A stretch of DNA of 64,000 bases, taken from Magnolia sinica (taxonomy: Eukaryota > Streptophyta > Magnoliopsida > Magnoliales > Magnoliaceae). A program made the position numbers and the translations under genes. The stretch is from contig NC_080573.1 of the NCBI RefSeq assembly GCF_029962835.1, forward strand, positions 37,875,001 to 37,939,000, given 5' to 3'. How positions within the stretch are numbered: position 1 is the first letter of the stretch; the number at the start of each line of letters is the position of its first letter. Under the pieces are notes generated by a model, which made no database searches, had not been told where the DNA came from, and saw only the letters and a program-made list of their open reading frames with translations. Positions 59,048 through 64,000 of the stretch are shown in pieces.

Positions 59048-61295
59048 ATATCATAGTGATAATTCTCTTGGGTTCTCTACCTTTGAAACCTAATCAGAAA
59101 TAATCCAAGAGCATTCATTTTAGAAACTCATGAATGCACAAGAGCAGTTCAATAAAATTATCATACAATTATGTAAATTGCTCAAATCCTCAATTTAAAG
59201 AATTTAGTCACACCTTATTGAGGAGGAAGTGGCTAGGTTATACCAGCCTCAGCCCAATCTAGAAGCACAATGTGAAGAAAGTGATCATTACTCGCTTGTG
59301 GAAGAAACTGAAATTACGAATGAGGAGTTGGATTCCATTAATGAGCATATGGTTCAATTTCCCGATAAGTCGATCTCGATGACTATCTAAAGGAATGATC
59401 AAGAGACGTGGGTGTCTTTCAAATATAATGATAGTGACATACTTCACTCACATGATACACATGATTTCAATGATAAGGTAGAGGTTAGTTTATTCAAACC
59501 TCAACCTAATTTAGGAATCGAATGTGAGGCATGGGATCCCATCCCAATTATGCACTGTACGGAATTAGATGATGATGTGTATTAGGATGACGATCATGAA
59601 TGTGTAGCCCAAATCCCCTGGAATCAATTTCAAGTATGGTTCAGGTCAGTGATCAAGAAGTATGTGAAGTGATCGGTCATAAGGATCTACTCCACTAATC
59701 TAACATGCCTGATTTAAATGTGGAGGATAAGCCCCTTACAACCGACCCTTCTAACTCTTGTGAAATATGTTTGGACCACTCCTCTTAATTGAATGGTGAT
59801 ATGAGTCAGGAGAAGGACGAGTTGCTCGATACGACTCTGGAATTTAAAACCACCCAGTTGAGGCCACCATCTGAGCTACACACTTTTGACGATTCAATGC
59901 CTCTACTGAGTAGCTTCAATGAACAGAGTGTTCACATTGATGCTTCTCCTATTGATTTTTCAATCTGTCTGCGCAAGGCAAGAGCAAGAGAGCATGCATC
60001 CATCCACTTTTAACGACGATAGATTCCTTAGGCGGATCATCAAGAACTTTAATGTGGAAAATAAGTCACTCTCAACTGAATTTTTCAACTCTTTGGATGA
60101 TTGCTTGACACACTTTGCAGATTCAAACAATTTCATGATAAAAGACATAGTGAATGCCTTACAAGACAATATCTTGGTAGTTGTTACAGACTGAGAAAAC
60201 CCTTATTCTGAAGCCCCTCCTTCCTCAGATCTTGAATGTTTACCATTAAAGGAGGAGCTGACAATGGAACCGAAGTCTAAAACTTTGAAATGTGTTGAGA
60301 CTACATCACTTCCTAAAAAATTTTCTGAATTTTATCTACCTGTAGTCTCTGATTCACCATGGGATACTAACTTTGAAACATTTTTTGTCACAGGTGAATC
60401 ATATATACTTTGGATTCCTTAAGCGATTCGACGACAATATCATGCTGAGGCACATAAGTTTCTCTAGACATTCATGCCCCATGGCATCCAAGCCTATTGT
60501 AAAAAGCGCTTTTAGATGATCTTGTTAGGGAATCTACTGAGAAATTTATCAGGATACTAGCCGGAAGAGGAACCTTACAGCATGAGTGAGTAGTTTTTCC
60601 CATGCTTTCATAGGACTAGGATAGTTTGCTCGATGTCGTTTTAGGTTAGTTGGTTTTATGCCTTTAGGTTAGTTTACTTTCCCATTGTTTTAGGATAGCT
60701 TGCTTAACTCTTGTGCCAAGCCACCATCATGCTAGGATCTCTTTCGAAGAAGCCTCTTAACTCCTTCATCAGGTACTATCTTTTCATCATTTCTCCATTA
60801 CTTTCATTGTCCCATGTGCATTACATGCTTATTTCTTTTTGCAACGAGGACAATGTAGATTTTAGGTTGGGGGTGGGAGATTAGGTTACCTAATCAGTAT
60901 TTTCTTGGTTTTGAGCAAAAATTATGAAAATTGTGAAAAAAAATTAAAATTTTTTTGGAAATTCTTGTGAATTCGAAGTGATTTTGAAGGATAGTCGTAA
61001 TTTAAGAAGTATACGATATGAAGTGTTAGGGATTTACATCTCTTGGATTTAGTTATCTGATAGATTCCACAATTGAGTTCGAATTATCAATCCATGTTAG
61101 AAGTTGTAAACATTGATTGAATCATGATTTCACATGTCACATCTCGCTTACACATTGAGGTTTCAGTTCGATATTGAAAGATTAACTTGGTGGTCACTAG
61201 ACAGGGAAGGAGCCACCCTAGGGAATTTGTCCATTATGCTTATAAAGAAGAATTGAAAGGGTTGGGCAAATGGTCTTCACCATAGGTTTTCTCCC
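59048..61295 (+). pseudogene. Degenerate Ty3 (Tat/Athila-like) retroelement interior
   Basis: Broken reading frames with long acidic peptides: RLYQPQPNLEAQCEESDHYS and EETEITNEELDSINEHMVQF (59219-59388), LFKPQPNLGIECEAWDPIPI (59490 on), SLSTEFFNSLDDCLTHFADS (60070-60194), then LPKKFSEFYLPVVSDSPWD near 60310. Many in-frame stops. I do not recognise an enzyme domain. At 60846 GAGGACAATGTAGATTTTAG followed by GTTGGGGGTGGGAGA resembles the post-pol motif and polypurine tract of plant Tat/Athila elements. The left part joins the interrupted frame at 34671-35064 across the CACTA. Family placement is inference. Confidence 0.45.
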
Positions 61296-63540
61296 TGTTC
61301 ACACCCCAAGTATAGGGTTGTGATGCAGTAATAAACTCGATAAGACTGAGGTCGAATCCACAAGGACTGAAACTTGTACGTAATCTGAAAGCAACCAGAA
61401 CTAGAACTAGAAGAAGATGAATTCTAAATCAAGTGAATATGAGGCAATAATGATGAAATAATAATCTAAAACTTGTAGAATTCAAAGGTAGGAAACTAGG
61501 GTGTCAAGGATCCACTTGTAGAGATCAGGGAGATCTATGCTTAATTCATGAACTTAACTGGACTTTGAGTCCCATCTTCATCCAGTTGGAAGATATGTCA
61601 CTAAAATCCAAATTTAAACATCCTTTGATCTAGTTTTCAAGAGATGAGAAGGATAAGAATTAAAATTGATTCCATCACAAAACCATGCCCATGAGACAAA
61701 GCAAACAACAGAATTTTAACCAATCCACATCCTATCTAAGGAATTTATAAACATTAGGAAGGGTTCAGTCATCCAACCATGCCTAGGAGACGATGGTGAA
61801 CAACAGGGTTCCCAAATTCACAAACCCTATAATGTTAAGAACATGCTCAAAGCTATCGTAGATCCATTTTAATTTCAGTCACAACAAACCATTAAAAACT
61901 GAAAGCATTCTTATAATCAAACCTGAATCAAAATTTGTTCGGTCTAACATGAATCAGAGCCATAGGATCATTCCCATCATGCCACAAGCTTCACCTCTTA
62001 GCCCTAGCTAAGAGGTTTAGCCCAACATGATTGGACCAGATCCCGAAAAAATCATAATAAAAAAATCGTAAATAAAACAAATAAGCAACTTTAAAACTAC
62101 TCTTTCTTTCTCTCTCCCCCTCTTAATGCAAGGGCGGTGGCTCAAGTCCTTGCAAAACTTCAGTCGGAAGTTTTCTTTACGTAGCATTAGATTTGGAAAT
62201 CTATTTGCGTAACCTATTTACGCAGCTACACAGATAGACCGGACGTTACGCAATCCCGTTTGCGCGGATGGGTGACTTGTCTTGGCCATCTGATCTGTTT
62301 GGGCTCCTTGAGCTTGGTCGGTGGTCCCATGGAAGGGATTTGGACGGCCAAGATCATTGGTCAGATCCTGGCCACGGTCGTAAAACGACCCAAATCGTCC
62401 TGGTCTCTCCGGACACACGTCAGTGCATAAAACATACGGAAATAGAGATTTCCGTGATCATTGGGGCCCATGATCGGGTTTTTTTTCAGGAAATCCACTC
62501 CATCCATTGCACTCTCTTCAAAAAACCATTCGGATATGGATGGTTTTGAATTTTCATTGATGCGGCCCACCTAATTGATCTTTCGGCAAAGACTCTGCCG
62601 TTCAGTGCATTTGCAATCTCTATCTGGCATGTTTTAGACAAGATCAACGAGATCTTGGTCAGGATCATCGTCTGATTCGAACGGACAGCTCGGATTGATC
62701 TGATAGATCCATATGGTGGCCCACAGAGATCGTGCGGTGAAGCTCAGTTCGGGCGTTCGCAGCAATAGGAGATAGGAAGGAAGATTCCTTCCTTCTCTTG
62801 AATTCTTACGGTCAAGCAAGCTTTGACCATTTGCTTTGGTTTGGTATAGTGCATGTGCACTTTTATGCGTTCATGCTCCATTTGATGTGGGGTCCACCTA
62901 AGGTGACTTCTCGAGAGATCGACTCCGTTCATTCGTTTCCTCATCCCGTTTATAGGGTTGAGGCCATAATTGAAGCATATCTTGATGTCAGGTGGGCCCT
63001 AAATTAGAAATTCATGGGCTGATCTATCCGTTGGCCCACTTCCACAAGGATCCAATGGCTGAAATTTGACATGTACAGTTAATTTATGGTCTCTAGACTA
63101 AATCTAAAGTTTCGAGCTGAATGGATGGTGGGAACCCTGTGATCTTGCATTCTGGACGACTTTCAGGCCTCTTTAGTGTGACACACGTGATTTTCTTGAT
63201 TCTCGGCCATGTAGAATCATCGATCTCGGTCCATTGGACTCCGTCCCTTACCTTGATGATTTATGAGCGTCAAATCCATACTTTTAGTACCCTTTTTCAG
63301 TCCAAGCTCCTAAATCCACCTTGCAACACAAACACGATTAAAATAAGACGTTAAACTGTATCATGCTCATAAAATCAGGTAATAACTAGGGTCTAATATG
63401 TAATATTTGATCCTGAACACTCCCTATAGGTGAAGGTTCAATTCCCTAAGGTTGACATTCAAAAAGGGTTGGGCGACTGGTCTTCACCATAGGTTTGCTC
63501 CCTATAGGTAAGGATTTGATTCCCCTCCTTGGCGTTACTT
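61256..63540 (+). repeat. 78-bp tandem repeat, first unit split by a solo LTR
   Basis: AAAGGGTTGGGCAAATGGTC at 61256 and AAAGGGTTGGGCGACTGGTC at 63463 start two copies that both continue TTCACCATAGG and CTCCCTATAGGT. Subtracting the LTR and one 5-bp duplication gives a 78-bp period. The second copy ends before GGCGTTACTTATAATGG. Confidence 0.75.
61296..63419 (-). mobile_element. Solo LTR (2,124 bp), Tat-like family, minus orientation
   Basis: Plus-strand edges are TGTTCACACCCC and ...GATCCTGAACA, giving TGTTCA/TGAACA termini. CTCCC flanks it on both sides (61291-61295, 63420-63424). Its reverse complement begins TGTTCAGGATCAAATATTAC and follows closely the LTR that starts at 63620, so both are one family. 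A phrase near 61313 (AGGGTTGTGATGCAGTAATA) lies at the plus-strand left end. Short open frames inside are not genes. Confidence 0.93.
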
Positions 63541-63619
63541 ATAATGGAAAAATCCTATAATTCTTAACTTATTTTTCGCATACTTTGATCGGGACGAGCA
63601 AAATGCTGGTTGGGAGTTG
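63425..63619 (+). other. Interior tail of a Tat-like element, up to its 3' LTR
   Basis: Contains the second 78-bp unit and then GGGACGAGCAAAATGCTGG followed by TTGGGAGTTG directly before an LTR start. That is the usual end-of-internal-region plus purine-rich primer layout in this retroelement family. No gene. Confidence 0.5.
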
Positions 63620-64000
63620 TGTTGAGGGTCAAATATTGCATATTAGACCCTAGTTATTACTTGATTTTATGAGCATGATACCGTTTAATGGACTATTTTA
63701 ATCGTGTTTGTGATGTAGGGTGTATTAAGGAGCCTGGACTGAAAAAGGGTACTAAAAGCATGGATTTAATGCTCATAAATCACTAAGGTAAGGGATGGAC
63801 CTCAAAGGGCCGAGATCGAAGAATTTATACGCCAGAGATCCGAGAAAATCAAGCCACTCACATTAAATGAGCCTGAAAATAATTCAGAATATAAGATCAT
63901 AGGGTTCCCACCATCCGTTCAGCTCAAAACTTTATATATGGCCTGAGGACCATAAATTAACCGTACACATCAAATTTCAGCCATTGGATCCTAGTGGAAG
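63620..64000 (+). repeat. Start of a Tat-like LTR, cut by the window end
   Basis: Begins TGTTGAGGGTCAAATATTGC and matches, through the window end, the reverse complement of the solo LTR at 61296-63419 (GTTTAATGGACTATTTTAATC, GGGTACTAAAAGCATGGATT, CCACCATCCGTTCAGCT, ATTTCAGCCATTGGATCC). It is probably the 3' LTR of the element whose interior lies at 59048-63619. Confidence 0.75.

Overview
The window is repeat-rich nuclear DNA from a flowering plant. It holds a seven-exon terpene synthase with plant intron phases, Ty3/gypsy and Ty1/copia retrotransposons primed by initiator-Met tRNA, a CACTA (En/Spm) DNA transposon, and a degenerate telomere-like (CCTAAA) array. The terpene synthase and the GGCCCA-rich giant LTRs would fit a magnoliid, but this lineage guess is weak. 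I see no intact protein-coding gene; everything coding is a transposon relic, a pseudogene or a captured gene fragment.

Layout. 1-16688 is a telomere-like array split by a complete 14.6-kb Tekay/Del-type Ty3 chromovirus (343-14952) with 4.7-kb LTRs and the target duplication CTAAA. 17116-18417 is an array of palindromic TTTTACCTACGAAA modules ending in a CACTA-type terminus. 20533-30745 is a sesquiterpene-synthase-like pseudogene with all seven exons recognisable; exon 6 is cut by a 6.07-kb solo LTR (23571-29643) that relates to the Tekay-type LTRs. 31115-32598 is a probable solo LTR on the minus strand, followed by a truncated copia element (to about 34600).

From 34616 to the end the sequence looks like a nest. 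A Tat/Athila-like Ty3 remnant (34616-35064, 59048-61295, 63425-64000) is interrupted by a 24-kb CACTA transposon (35065-59047; 13-bp terminal repeats, ATA duplication). The CACTA carries its two decayed transposase genes (TNPD/tnp2-like 47353-50937, TNPA-like 51634-53273) and fragments of at least two host genes: the selenoprotein-O-like pseudokinase SELO (35638-36601) and an ERGIC3/Erv46-type ER vesicle cargo receptor (54771-55452). A 6.08-kb minus-strand solo LTR (41169-47247, TATAT duplication) sits inside the CACTA. A 2.1-kb solo LTR (61296-63419, CTCCC duplication) sits inside the Tat-like remnant.

The genes do not form a pathway. The window is a record of nested insertion, LTR-LTR recombination leaving solo LTRs, cytosine deamination creating stops, and gene-fragment capture by a DNA transposon. 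Boundaries of elements with target duplications are exact to the base; boundaries of degenerate remnants are approximate.
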